DNA of 64,000 nt. Source: Mariannaea sp. PMI_226 (taxonomy: Eukaryota > Ascomycota > Sordariomycetes > Hypocreales > Nectriaceae). The DNA lies in contig JANFOG010000006.1 of NCBI GenBank assembly GCA_024336345.1, positions 186,001 to 250,000 of the forward strand, given 5' to 3'. Positions 23,580 through 35,863 of this stretch are shown in pieces; positions within the stretch are counted from its first letter, which is position 1; every line of letters starts with the position of its first letter. A program made the position numbers and the translations under genes. The notes below the pieces were generated by a model. That model saw nothing but the letters and a program-made list of their open reading frames with translations. It was not told the origin of the DNA and made no database searches.

Positions 23580-24638
23580 ACGGATTTCACGGAATAGCTT
23601 GGTCGCGAACTCAAGAGTGCGTTTTCGATTGGTACGCATACCTGGACCAAGCAGTGCCTCGGTTACGATGAATACGGGAAACGACTTTCTTTCCTAGGTA
23701 TCTTTACGGGTGGGCTGAGAGCCCCGCGGATAAGAGGGTCTCACATAGAAACGAACAGAGGAAAGTAAGGCTTGCTGGCACTGATGGATTGCTTTCTGGC
23801 ACGATCATGGAGTATGAGCTTTTATTGTCATGTATGATGCTTTTTTTGTGCGCTGGGATTTATGTTAGACGGCTGCTGCTGGAAGCTTGATAACACGTTT
23901 CGCGATATTTCTTTGTGTGTGTGTGTCTGTCTGTGTGTGCGTGTGTGTGCGTGTCTCTCTCCGTATGTGTGTCATCTCCACATTCTTCTGTTGATCGCAG
24001 ACTCTCTGCGCAAGGATATGTCTCGACTTCTATAGAGTAAAAAAAAAGAAAATCTAGAGCTGGATTGGGATATTCGAACCAAATTCTGCATACGTCATAG
24101 ATGGCCCGCATCCTGATCTTGTATTTTATCCCCTCTCGCCATTTCTGTCATCGCCGACGACGACGTAATCGTCAACAGCTGACTGGACCAGCTGAGCTTC
24201 CAAACGATCGCGGCTATCGCTACGTATATGTGGTAGATAGTTAACACGGATCCCTTTAGCTCGCTGGTCCAGGGCCATGGGGCTGAGCTAGAGCCTCGTT
24301 CCAGCCCTTGGAATAGAACTGTGGCGGGTACTGCTGCGAGAGCTGCTGCGCCTCACTCCAACTCCATCCAGGGTCATGCTCGACGCATCAGCCGTTTGAG
24401 AGTCGTCAGCAGTGTGTTCCGTCCCATCGTCGCCCTCTCTCTTTTCTCTCTCTCCTTGCCCATCCCCCCCTCCCTTTGCAATTCTGGATGTCCGATAACA
24501 CAATGCCAGTATACTGTCCTTGATAATTGAAAAGCGTCGAATTAAATTCCTTTTAGCGGCTCGTTTCTTCCTCCGATATATCAACCCCCGAATCACGACT
24601 CCAGGCGACTGCCCCTCCCCTGAGGGCATGCATTCGAT
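23580..24638. other. Intergenic, YOP1 3' flank to MID1
   Basis: No gene. A GT-rich microsatellite sits at 23913-23959. The CT-rich leader of MID1 lies at about 24430-24480. Confidence 0.7.
23913..23959. repeat. (GT)n-rich microsatellite
   Basis: GTGTGT runs interrupted by CT and GC steps, about 330 bp after the YOP1 stop. Confidence 0.9.
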
Positions 24639-26551
24639 ATGCAACCCGGTCCTCTTCAGTCACGGCTTGCAGCGTCGTTGAGTGCATCCCTTACTAAATT
24701 CGCGCTTTTCCTCCTCCTATCATCGCCTAGGCTCGCTTCAGCCACCGAGTCCCCCATTGACAATGTTGTTCGACTCGCAGAACGCCTCGAGGGCTCTGGC
24801 CCGCTCGATATTACCTATGAGCCCGATTTTGCTGCTTTCGACCGTAGCATCATTGGACGAGCGCCGTCCGGCGTGACGGCCCTCCTGGATAATGACCACC
24901 CAGGTTCGAATATCAACCCGGGAAACATTATGTGCTACATGATGGAAAAGAAGACGATATTTGGTCGTGATGCTGTCACAGTCCGGAGTCCAAGCGATAC
25001 CGACAGCCACGATGACAATGAGGACGATGAAAAATCCAAAACAGGAAACACCAGGACTGTATACATTTCTGCAAACACTTGCTTGCAACCATCATTGCAA
25101 AAGAAGGATGCGCTGGCACCACAACTCAAGCTCTATGTCTCAACTTCAGGCAACGTCTTTTGTCCCACTACTGCTGCAGAGCTGTCCAAGATGAAGCAGG
25201 TGGAGTTTTCTCAAGGTGCCGCCATGTACAGCGTCAATGCCACAGGAGACGTCTACTTCGGTATTGTAGCGCCCAATATTACTGGGAACTACACCGATAC
25301 ATATAACTATGAGATCGCGGCATCATTGGACGATTTCTACCACAGATACGACCCTGAAAATAGCACCGAACTTCTTTGGATCGATAGCGACTCGAATTCT
25401 GTTTTGCTTGTCAGCCGCAACTTGACTGATAGTACTGGCGAATCCCAAACGATCTTGAAGGAGCCACTTCCGTACGACATCTTCATACAGAACAATAATT
25501 CGGACTCCATCATTGGTCTTCAACATTCGTACTGTGGCCTGAAGAAGAGAGCTGAACTATGGGGGACCAGTTCTGGACTTGGGAGCGGTTTAATTTCCAT
25601 GGGATTCACCACTCGTGGCCCTGGCGGCTTTGTCAAACAGCAGTTTTACTTGGAAGGCTTAAATGCCAGCTCGTTGTATTCTGGCATCCTTGTCAAGACA
25701 AGGAGCACCGAAAACAGCACCTCCTCGAAGAGCCAGCGGGCAATCAATGTCGGAGGCGGAGGTGTTGTCTTTAAAGCTACCAACTTCACAACATCCGGTG
25801 GTAAGTAGCACGTGAAGCCGATCTCATAGTAAGTCCATAGACTAACACACGTTGTATAGGAACCAACTGCAAAGTGATAACAAACCTCGAGTTTTGCAAT
25901 GAGATTCAATGGGCTGTACCGGGAAACGACAAAAACTTCAATAACACTGCACTCGCCAAGAAATACGATGACTATGCAAAGGCCATGTATGCCAACTTTG
26001 AAAAGGCTCTGATGCAGATCCCGTGCGAGGTGTCTTCGACATCTCGATACTCCCTAGCAAAGAGCTGCAACGACTGCAAAGAGGCCTACAAGCAGTGGCT
26101 CTGCACTGTGGCCCTGCCGAGATGCGAGGACGTTGCAAGCAACTCTACCATTGGCATCTATCGCAATGTCAACCAAGCATTCCCCAATGGCACCCGCCTT
26201 CCTGAGGCGCAACGCAAGGAGCTCGGCCAAACCCCTGCGTACAATGCATCTCGAAACTCGTGGATCGACACGATGATCATGCCCGGCCCATACAAAGAAC
26301 TTCTCCCTTGTGATGACGTTTGCTACGCCGTGGTGCAGTCCTGCCCTGCTGCTATCGGCTTCACCTGCCCACAGCCCAATAACCCGAGCTTCAACTACAG
26401 CTACGCACGGCGCAACAAGAACCCTGGCGGTGAGGTGACCTGTAACTTTCCCGGCGAAACGCGGACACAGATCAGCCTGGCGACGACTGTGCTGCTACCG
26501 ACTCCCTTGATTCTTAGCGTATTGCCTTTGGTGATGTGGCTGAGCTTTTGA
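24639..26551 (+). CDS. MID1: MID1 stretch-activated calcium channel subunit
   Basis: Two exons, 24639-25800 and 25860-26551, give 617 residues. There is an N-terminal signal sequence (hydrophobic core FALFLLLSS at about 22-30), many N-x-S/T glycosylation sites, and a Cys-rich C-terminal half carrying FCNEIQWAVPGN, CNDCKEAYKQWLC and LPCDDVCYAVVQSCP, all characteristic of fungal Mid1. The last 25 or so residues are hydrophobic and could be a membrane segment or a GPI-type signal. Mid1 acts with the pore protein Cch1 in high-affinity calcium influx at the plasma membrane. The first start (MQPGPLQSR) is used; it lies just after a long CT-rich leader. Confidence 0.92.
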
Positions 26552-27189
26552 GTTGAGATAACGTGTTTCAAATTGTACTGAGCGTGTGTTCTTTTTTTGT
26601 TTTAATCTGGTCTTTTTTTTTTTTTTTTTTTTTTTTTTGGCACTTATTATAGAATCGGATCTTGGTGTTGCTCATAACTTATGTCAAGCCGGCGTTTGGT
26701 GGGATAACTGGCCTGGGAAACCAAAAACACATGCCACTTGTTTGCAGAGAACTTTTTGAGTGTTTTCTCTGCTGAGACTGCATAAGGGGATTGCGAAGCT
26801 GGAGTATTATTCTTTCTGTCTCTCTCTCTTTTTATTTTGCTACGGATTGGATGCCATCTGGTAGTGTATCCGATGAAATGCTCGTCATGGCGAATGATCT
26901 AGGCTCAAACTGGCTTTTTCAATAGAGAAGGATCTGGGATCACAATGTAACGGGTTACGTAGGAAAAAGGAAAAAAAAAACCAAACAAAACAGAGATCAT
27001 TACTTTGATATACAATTTCTGAGCAAAGGCCCAGCTTACTCGCTCTGCAAGAGAGATGCATGGTACGAATTGTGCCATTGACCCTGGCACAAACAAATTC
27101 GTCTTCTTTCTTCATATCCCCGGTATCTGCCCAGTATGTTACCTTCATTCCGTTTTCCTTCCACCCTTTTTTGAAACTCCTCCTCTCTA
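26552..27189. other. Convergent 3' intergenic region
   Basis: 3' flanks of MID1 and the minus-strand small membrane protein gene. Contains a 26-T run (26613-26638). No gene. Confidence 0.7.
26613..26638. repeat. 26-T homopolymer run
   Basis: An uninterrupted T run about 60 bp after the MID1 stop. Confidence 0.9.
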
Positions 27190-27743
27190 TCATGAACTCT
27201 TTCGCTCGGCAGTATCTTTCGTCTTCGCGTCGTACGCCTTGATTGTTGCTTCAAGACCTGCTATCGTTGCTGCCCTCACACATCCATCTTGTCAGCCAAA
27301 AAAAAAAGAAGCTCTTCTCTGGATTCCATACCCGCCCACGCATATGTATTTATTCATTCAAGCCAAAAAAAAACACATCATTGAGCAGCACATACCATCT
27401 TTCTCGGCGCGAATCTCGTCTGTCTCGCCCTTCACCCACAACCAATACACAGCCTGGTATGTGAACACGGCGATGAGCATCGTCTTGGCGAATGGTCTGG
27501 TGAACTGTTTGTAGAATGCGCCCTGTGTTTTATCCAAAACCAAGGAGGAACTCGTCAGGAACCGGAGAGCAGGGAATGTGGAAAAAGCGAATAGGTATAT
27601 ACCGTAGGACCGGGCTGTTTCTTGGTCGAGTATGATCTTCTTGAGAACGTCGTCATTGTTGTTGTTGTTGTTGTCGCCCTCGATGCCGTTAACCTGGGAG
27701 CTGCTGCAGCAGAGCGCAACATTGATCGAATCGTCAGCGACAT
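27190..27743 (-). CDS. Small single-pass membrane protein, probably mitochondrial
   Basis: Three exons, 27743-27603, 27522-27396 and 27257-27190, give 111 residues in consistent phase. The N-terminal 45 residues are basic, Ser/Thr/Ala-rich and free of acidic residues (MSLTIRSMLRSAAAAPRLTA...RRSYSTKK), as in mitochondrial presequences. A hydrophobic segment at about 60-77 (KTMLIAVFTYQAVYWLWV) is followed by a charged helix (KGETDEIRAEKDGLEATIKAYDAK) able to form a coiled coil. I do not recognise the family. The layout (presequence, one membrane span, short coiled coil) recalls small inner-membrane assembly factors, but that is inference. The gene is divergent from YSY6 across 650 bp. Confidence 0.75.
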
Positions 27744-28392
27744 CGTTGTAGAGGCTGTGGATGTTTAATCCACCTCGATCGTTTTATCTCGGAGTTGCGT
27801 ATTTCAATTGATGAGGCTTCGAGCACATAGCCGATGCACAACCTCCGTCCGATGCTCCCCCAATCGAGTGCTCTCCCTATCGATAAGAATTCTGAAGAAA
27901 GTACGTACTATGTACTATGTCACACCTCTGATTCTGCACCAGCCACACCATCATGTTTGCACACTGACCAACCAACAAGGCTACGTTCCAGCGTGGCGGT
28001 GCGGTGGACCTGTTTCTGCCTTCCTCCGAGCCAGTGGACCCTCGAATGTGCATGAGTGGAGCAGACAGCAAACGCAAGAGCTCAAGGGCTGCGCTGTGAG
28101 TGGTCGGTTTCATGCTTGAACCTGCCTTCTAAACACATGTCCCCAAAACCTGGACGTAGTAACGCGGCTGGCAATCTGTCCCCTTGACGATCCGTTTATT
28201 AGTGTCGACTTTCGCTCTCTTCTCTCGCGTGCCGTTAAACCAAAGACATTATCACAATCGACTTGACACCACCACCACCACTTCCTCCTACCGATTCACC
28301 TCACTCTTTTCTTGATCAATCCCCAAACGAAACACCACATATTTTGCGACTTGGGAAAATTATTTATTACTCCCACCACACTTTCATTCATC
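27744..28392. other. Divergent promoter region
   Basis: Shared upstream region of the small membrane protein gene and YSY6. No gene seen. Confidence 0.65.
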
Positions 28393-28927
28393 ATGGTAAG
28401 GAGAGCTCACTTGTGTTAATCCAACATACCAACCTTGCCTACGGTTGCTTGCCATCGATTGCCAACACCTACTGCCCTTTCGCTCGTCCAGACGTGCAAT
28501 GAATGGGCAATGGGAAAGCAAAAAAAACACAGAGCCATCATCATCATCATCCAACAATGCTAACAGAACAAACGCAGGCGCAAACCCCCGAGCAGCGACG
28601 CCGCAACGCCAAGTTCGCAAAGGACAACGAGTCTCGCATGGGCAAGTCGGTAGACCAGATCAAGAAGCGCACCAAGGAGCCCATCAAGTCCCCCATCTCT
28701 GTTTTCTGGCTCGGTATGTCAATTCATTATAATCTCCCTTTTTTTTTTAATTCTTTTTTCCCCTTTCCCCTTTCCCTCGTCTTTCCATAACTATCCAGCA
28801 ATCTCTACTACCAGCTTCCTCCAAGAACAAAACACAGAATTGCTGACTTGCGTTGCTTCCAGTCCTTCTCGGTTTCATCATCTTCGGCGGTCTCATCTTC
28901 GAAGTCCTCGCTCGATTCTTCGGTTAA
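28393..28927 (+). CDS. YSY6: RAMP4/SERP1-type ER protein (YSY6)
   Basis: Three coding exons, 28393-28395 (ATG only), 28578-28713 and 28863-28927, give 67 residues. The ATG is followed directly by a donor gtaagg; the acceptor cgcag precedes AQTPEQRRRNAKFAKDNESRMGK, so the product begins MAQTPEQRR as in RAMP4/Ysy6 homologs. A basic linker (SVDQIKKRTKEPIKSP) leads to a C-terminal tail anchor (VLLGFIIFGGLIFEVLARFF). RAMP4 associates with the Sec61 translocon and protects membrane proteins under ER stress. An alternative in-frame ATG at 28557 inside the intron would give an MLTEQTQ- extension; the ATG-only exon is preferred by length and homology. Confidence 0.88.
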
Positions 28928-29427
28928 ACCAAAAACGTCCTGCCGACTCGAGAACAATGCCGCGACAATGGCATCACAACCACGGGGTTCTCAACCCCTA
29001 CGAATTCGTTTGACTCTCAATTGACGGGAGTGGAAGACCGAAAAACATTGCCCCCCTCCCCCAATTAGGAAGGATATGGGACACATTACTACCGCCATCG
29101 CGCGAGTTGCGGCATGAGAAGGGGAACATATGGCCTGCTTCAAGCTCTCAACGGAGATTTTTTCCCTAGACATCATGGAACATGTGTAAAACACTGGCGT
29201 AAAACAGGCGTGAATATAATGGGACAGTTTTTTCTCTTTTTTTTTTCTTCTATTTTCAAGATCTTCATATGTTGTCACAAAAATAACCCCCCATTGAAGA
29301 AGGATTTCGTACCTGCTTTTGTTCTACCTGACGCCGTGCCACTAATCGTGCCGTGTGAGAAAAAAATGCTGATATCATAATGCGCAGAGCAACCATTGCC
29401 AAAAATGTGTCGCCATGGACACATACC
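28928..29427. other. Convergent 3' intergenic region
   Basis: 3' flanks of YSY6 and the SMAP-domain gene. T-rich around 29230-29250; no gene. Confidence 0.7.
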
Positions 29428-30601
29428 CTAAGCACCGAGCCCACGACGCTTGCTGCCGCCTTCGTTCTTCATCCTCATTCCAGCCTCAAACTGCTTCTGG
29501 ATTTCGGCTTCGGCTTTGATGGAATCGGACTTGGGCTTGGTCACGGTTGATGCAGCCTCAGCACCCGCCTTCTTGCCACCCATAAGTCGCATAAACTTGG
29601 CCTGTCGCGCGGAACCGCCAGCTAGTTCGCTGACCTGCCATTTATCAGCCTGAGCAACAGCAGAGGCTGAGCTTTCTTTTTTGCTCTCTTTTGCTTCTTC
29701 AGTCACGGTTGCCGCCTCAGTGGCATCGCTGGCACGTTTCCGCTTTTTTTCAGCCTTTTTCGCTTTCTTGTCAGAGCCATCGACATCAACCTTTGGCTTC
29801 TTAGACTTTTTATCCTTCTTTTCACTCTTCGTCTTGGACTCGGATGCGATGCTTCGCTCGGACGCGGCATTGCTGAGCCTGCGCTGCTTCAAGAGAATCT
29901 CGTCAGCAGGAACATTGGCAGGGACCTCCTCCATAGTCGGCTTGGTCACTTCGGCATCCGCCTCACCAGATGCCTCGCTGGTCGATTCATCGTCATCGTC
30001 AGACTCGATAGCGTTGGAGGTAACGGACGAGTCATCGTCGTTGTCGCTCGAATCAGGATCAGAGTCGGCGGTTTTGGCAGTTTTGTGTTTCTAACATGTA
30101 CCAGTGAGTTAGATGAATCGCTACGGCGTGGTGTGTCTCTGTTTTGCGCCATCCGCACTCACCTGCATATCGACCAGATTCTGGTATTGTTGAGCAATCT
30201 TATTCGCCTCTGCCAGTAGCGCATGGGCCTGAGTCTCCAGCTTCTGCGAGCGCTTCAACAGGCGCTCCTTACGCTTCTCTAGCTTGCTGGATTTGGCGGG
30301 AGTAGCAGAGGTGGAGGAAGCCTTGGTTGATTTCTTCTTGATGGAAGCCGCATTAGCTTTTCGGGCACGCTTGGCTTCCGCCTTGGCTGATCGTTTTCTA
30401 GTTCGTTCTTCTTTCTTCATTTGCTTTGAAGTGGGCTTCTTGGATTTCGAATCTGTGGGCAAGAGCTGTTAGAACGATTCCCCAGGTAATCAGTGGCGGA
30501 GGTAAGATCATTCGGACGCAACGCCTAGAATTACTCTTACCTTTTCGTGATTTCGGCTGGGCAGGGTTCTCCAAGTCCCCAACTGGTGTAGCGGGAGACA
30601 T
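29428..30601 (-). CDS. Lysine-rich nuclear-type protein with C-terminal SMAP domain
   Basis: Three exons, 30601-30541, 30452-30163 and 30090-29428, give 337 residues. The product is highly charged: a Lys/Arg-rich region (SKSKKPTSKQMKKEERTRKR) runs into a coiled-coil-like helix (KLEKRKERLLKRSQKLETQA). An acidic Ser/Asp region (SDPDSSDNDDDSS, SDDDDEST) and a second Lys-rich block follow. The C-terminus holds ARQAKFMRLMGGKKAG, the core of the small-acidic-protein-like (SMAP) domain, at about residues 277-292. The biochemical role of this domain is poorly known. Nuclear or nucleolar location is inferred from the basic blocks. Confidence 0.82.
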
Positions 30602-33600
30602 GGTGTACGGATGGATAGGTATGTTCCTTTTGAGATGAAATAATCGAGATTGAAAGAAAGAAAGATTACGGGGAAGGGTCTCAAAAACGTCAAGTGGACG
30701 TATGTGGTACTGTGATGTTGTTGAAGCACAGTCGCATGTGCTCTCGAAACTTTGTTGGAGTAAGTCGCAATATTTCTTTTTCTGCCAGGCGGTGAGCTAA
30801 GTGGCTGGTGATAATGATTGCTTGCAGCTTGACATGACTTCCTATTTGAGCAAGTGTGGGTGGGGCCTTCTCCGCGTTTTGAGCAGCAGCATCGACAGCA
30901 GCAGGAGCAGTAGGAGCTCCCCTCACACAGGAAGATTGAGGCAGGTACCTAAGGCAATGTAGTTCTGTTCAATTTTATGGAGAGTATATGTAATCGAGAT
31001 TCTATATATACCTTCCCTCGGTACCTCTCTCTGTAGGAAAGGCCGGCGGCATATCGGGAGTCTGTGCTGGCGACAGCAAGACTATTCAAGATGAGGTACC
31101 AATGATAACGTCAGTATGGAGTAGTCATCCATAGGGCTATACTTGGGTTCCGATTGATGGTTGACTTCAGGGTTTGAAATCAGTACTGTGTAGCTACATA
31201 GCTCATCTGTCCAACATCCAACAGATTTCCTCCATTTTTGAAATAGTGGGCGACATTGACTACCTGCAATGTCCAAAAGTTCTCAGGCGAAGCTAGCGGC
31301 TTCCAAGCTTACAGTATATAATTAGTGATTCGCGCGGGACCGGAGTTAGATTGGTTAAAGTATTCAAGTATTAAATACTTGGGTAGTTGAAAGGAGTCAC
31401 CGAAGGGGAACCTTTGTACAGCTTTTAATTGAGAAGTATCATCTCTCCAATATGGAAGGGGATCTGCACAGCATCATCGCTGTAGATGCGTTGAGCCCTG
31501 CCCTGTTAATTAAATACACACCTTGTCCAAATTCCCCGATTCAAGGACCCTCCGATCCCTCCTGTCAGTCTCTCTTCCCGCGCGTACTCCTTCCGCTGGA
31601 AGTCGGGGACCCTTCGCTCTGCGCTTCGCTCTGCGCTACACTCGGGTTCCGAAGAATACGGTAATAAAGTACGTGTAGTGGTGGCTTGTTGCGTACGTGC
31701 TGTCTCACGTTCCACACTGCCCCCCTCCCTATTCGTAACGTTGGATCGTGTTTGTCGAATCCAATTCGTACATAAGTAGTGATGTAATCTGTACTCTTGG
31801 CAGAGTCGAGAACGCAAGGCTGCTTGCTGTACTGTACGTACCCTCGCAGCGGGTAGCAGCAGGGGTGTGCGTAATTATCGTATTTGAATCCGAAGTGTCT
31901 TGGACAGGCAGTGCATTCTGGACCTACCTATGGTAGGTACCCTATGAATATTGGATCCCTTTGATCCTACAATCCCACAATACCACAAAATCCCCTCCCC
32001 CCTTCGCCCCTCCCTACTTTTATAAGGTTACGTTTGTGCTGAGATGATGTTGTCCGCCTCCTTCATCGCCCGAGTTGTGACTAGGTGCTAAGCTTAAAAA
32101 GGAAGTTAAACACAGCCCGGAGAGGCTAACTTTAGGTGCCGACCTACCGACCTGCCGACCCAGTCGGGCGGTGCCGAACTTTGTATATGGCACCTTGTGG
32201 CGGGGACCCGGACACTGGCCGGGGGACAAACGGTGAAGGGGGGGAAATGGGGGGGAGAATGGGGGAGGAATTCGGCTTCAAGCGCACAAACCCACTGCCC
32301 AATTGGGATGGACATGCTTCTGTTACTGTAAAATTACACATCCATAGACGCAGTGTTTTTTTTGGCAGGTTGCCTATTATAGGCACATGAATTGAATGTG
32401 GGCACATGGTTTGTGCACTTTCAACGCCCTTCGAGAAAACGTGACAACTCAGCTAGACTTCGGAAGCTTGGAGAGAACCGGGGATGATCTCCCCGTCTCT
32501 TATCCTGTTTTGGTCCGAGCCAAGCACAGCCTAGCCCAGTCTTGAGGGAAAAAAAAAACTACTCACTTCTGTTCTTGCTCCTGATTTGATTGCTGCGTCG
32601 TGGAGTCGGTCAGCTCGCCGTCCCAGCTTCGACTCACAGGTGACGCATGTGGAATGCACGGAGGGAGTGAATCCGGTACATTTCTGGTTCAACTGACGTC
32701 TGAGTAAGAAGTACGAGCCTTTGCACTGTCGGATTCCGCTCGGGTTTCCTCTTGTCCACAACGACGTCGCTCTCTCACACGGTAGATACTGTATACTGGT
32801 CATAATGAGTCAGAACATGTTTACATGGAGAAACCGTTGAAAGTTGTCTCAGATAATTAATCACAGATACGCAGTAGCACACTGTTGGAATGTTGCATTG
32901 TTGGTTCCCTCGTACGTACGTACATACAGTATTCTAATCTTTTCTGTGTGCTCATCCAGGTCTAGCCAGATGGTTATGCTGGCTGCGAGAGATCAAGGAA
33001 TAACTCAAGGAATAACTCAAGTAATAATAAAAAATAAGAAAATAAAAAATAAAAATAAAAAATAGGATAAGTAAAACAGAATAACAAAGTACAATACAAG
33101 TCCCACCCCGACGATATCTTTCTCTAAGAACAAAAAAAAAAAACCAAAAAAGCCCGCCGTTTCTTTGTTTCCCAATCCCAAAAAAGAACAAATATAGAAA
33201 CCATCAAGATTGTAGAAGACGAAAAATCCGGGTCATCTAACATCAAACCGGTGATGATTCCCCAGTGTGTCCATTTTTCCCGCATTTCGTACTCGAAAAG
33301 AATCCCATGATAGTGACAATAAGGAGGCCCCCTCCTAAGCCCCTCTCCTTCTCCCAAGGCATGTATTTGGAACACGCCATCATAATTTCCCAGGAACAAA
33401 TGAGGAAACTAGTTAATCCAAACTGTTTCCAAAATGTCTCTGCTGTAAAGTCTGAAACATAAAGAAGTAGAAAAAAAAAAGGCAGAGAAGAAGTGAAAAA
33501 GAAAAGAAAGCAAAGAAAAAAAAGAAGAGACACAAAAAGAAGCCAACCCCCTTTCCCCCGCTTCAACCCCTGGAGAAAGTAACAGAAAGTCGTCAAATAT

Positions 33601-33799
33601 CGTGACCCAATCGTGATAAAACATGATTTCTTTAAAAAAGAAAAAATACATCGAGGCGACCGCATTTCGGCTGAATGTGGCCTGTGTGGTCTAATAAAAT
33701 TGAGTAAGCTTCATTTTTATTTGGCGACTGTTTCTGAGTTGGCCACACTTACAGATCATCACTGCCCCCTCCTCCCCCGCCCTTACATTTATCCCCTTA
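30602..33799. other. Intergenic, SMAP gene 5' side to bZIP gene 3' side
   Basis: No confident gene. One minus-strand frame at 30690-30970 (VKLQAIIITSHLAHRLAEKEIL...) looks mildly protein-like but has no supported start. A 12-bp direct duplication (CTTCGCTCTGCG, 31612-31635), G-rich tracts (32220-32262) and an A/T-only run (33017-33065) are present. Confidence 0.5.
31612..31635. repeat. Direct duplication of CTTCGCTCTGCG
   Basis: Two adjacent perfect 12-bp copies in an intergenic region. Confidence 0.8.
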
Positions 33800-34656
33800 T
33801 CATCGTCCATGTCCGGTGTTAGGGTCGAACAGGTAAGCGTCGTCAAAATAAACGTCGTCACCACCACTACTCCCGCCGTAACTTGGTGGCTGTGCCCACT
33901 GCATCCGATATGACGATGACCCGTATGGCGTTGATGCCCAAGCATCATCCCCGACATGCGTTTCCCGACCGCTGCTTTGTCGACTGGCTGCTTCTTGACC
34001 TCGGGTCACGAAGTGCCCGAAGTTGACGCTTCCCCAGGGCAGACCTGAAACCTCCTCTTGGCTGAAATCGCTTGGGGAGGGAATTCGATAGCTGTTGCCG
34101 GCGTTTTCTCTGTTTTGAGAATCTCTCTCTGCTCGTTCCTTATTTTCCTTTGCTTTCTCTCCTATGTACACAATAGTACGTTAGACATGATTCTTGACAG
34201 AGATTATCCTCTCTGGAAGGCGGGGGCGGAGGTGGGAGAACAGAACGTACTGAACTTGCGCTGGGCAATGCGGTTTTGGACGCGTCTTCTTTCCTCAGGG
34301 TCCGTTATATCAGTCCAATCCAAGTCGTCGGCTGTTGACTTGGACCTCTTGGAGGAAGAGGATTTACTGCTCTTCCGAGAGCTGGTTGAGCTGTGTCTTG
34401 AGCTACCTGCCATATTCGTGCTCAACCTTGTGGTATCAATATCTCGAGAAGAAGTCGAAGACCTCTTTCTCTTATGTAGATGGTAATTTGGCCGAGTCCC
34501 TACGGGAAGTGATTGAGTCCGACGTGGTGTCAGTCCCGATGTGGGTGTAGCCGACTCTGGCAGCTTATTAGGTTGACGGTCTGTAACTTCTGGCGATGCG
34601 CTCTGAATGCGGATAAGGGGAGGCGATCTATCGGTGTATGGGTTTGCAGAGGACAT
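33800..34656 (-). CDS. Short bZIP-type transcription factor
   Basis: Two exons, 34656-34251 and 34161-33800, give 255 residues. The intron falls inside the basic region, and splicing restores ERRRVQNRIAQRKFREKAKE. This holds the N-x7-R signature of bZIP basic regions (NRIAQRKFR, about residues 129-137). After it comes KERAERDSQNRENAGNSYRIP, with no clear heptad leucines, so a classical zipper is absent or very short. The N-terminal half is Ser/Arg/Lys-rich (HKRKRSSTSSRD; SSRKSSKSSSSKRSKS), and the C-terminus is Gly/Tyr/Asp-rich. Short bZIPs with this WTDITDPEERRRVQNRIAQRKFR core are known in filamentous ascomycetes. The target is unknown. Its 5' side faces about 9.7 kb without a gene. Confidence 0.85.
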
Positions 34657-35812
34657 GTACCGATAGGGAACGATACATATGACACCTAAGATTGTGTTTC
34701 TCGGTGTGGTACGGGTGTAGGGATGAATAATGGGATTGAAGACTGGAGAAGGTGGTGAGGAGATGTGAAAGTCTTATATGCAAGGAAGTCTAGTCTATGG
34801 GTTCTGATTTGAACTCAGAGAGTGAGAGGCGCAAGTAAGACAGGTTGAGGCTGGTAATGCTACTGCCGCTGCTGCTGCTGATGATGATAAGAATGCTGAT
34901 GATGACGAGGGCGATGCCATGTACAGAAGGTGTGGAAGGAAGTTGGTTGATATGCTTCGAATGTTATTTTTGTTCTGAAGCTCAAAACTATTTGAGCAAT
35001 CGATTCGATGGTGGAGGAGGAGGGGGGGGTTTAGTCTTCAGGACTCGTACCGTCACGTCCAAGACAAAGATCCACGGGGATTAATACGGGATATATCTTA
35101 TGCCTCAACGTGTAAGGCACCAGTACGTACCAGACCGCTTTCGACCCGTGCCAAACGGGGACTCAAGATGAATAGCCATGCGGTTGTGGATCTGCGTGCC
35201 CAGGACTGGGGGTGGGGGATATAGCCCTGGGAGAAGAACATGCAGCCGGTAGGGCAGACTTGAGATGGAGGAGACTATCACTGGGCGAAGCGCTATTAAA
35301 TCAAAAGCCGAGTGTGAAAGGATTGAGGCCACTGCGAACGAACAAGAAAGCGTTATACGTGGAAGAGAGGCAGCAGTCATAAATTGGGGGGGGGTGATAA
35401 TTCCACGAGGGGATGTGGTTCTATATGGTCTGGTCCTCCCCCCCCCTGCCTCCGAAGTAAACCCTCGCCTCCAGGATGTCCCCTTGCCTGTTTGAAAAGT
35501 CATTGCCTGGGATGGAAAGGGGATGGGAGACCCTCACAGGCTTTTCAGCCCTGGGCACAGGCCAGAAGAGAAGAAGGGGAGGGGGGGGCGTGAGCCATGG
35601 AACTCTGAAGCGGTGTCTCTTCTACTACGATGTAAGACCGAGAAATGTTTTTGAGAGCAATACCATCATGAGAAGGAGCATGGCTAATTATATGGAGCAC
35701 AACAGACGGGCCTTTTTTTTCTTCTCTATCTCTTGGCTGAGTCTATCTCTTTCTCTTGTTTTTGTTGAGAGAGGTGTAATTTGCAAGTGTATCATGCCTG
35801 ATGTCAAGTCCA

Positions 35813-35863
35813 CAGAGAGAGAGAGAGAGAGACAGAGAGACAGAGAGAAAGAGAGAAAGAGAG
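35813..35863. repeat. (GA)n microsatellite
   Basis: GAGAGA run with CAGAGA and AAGAGA interruptions. Confidence 0.9.

Noticed and set aside
22839..28927. YOP1, MID1 and YSY6 as a functional ER/secretory gene cluster
   Set aside because: The proteins act in different processes and an unrelated mitochondrial-type gene sits among them; co-location is best explained by chance.
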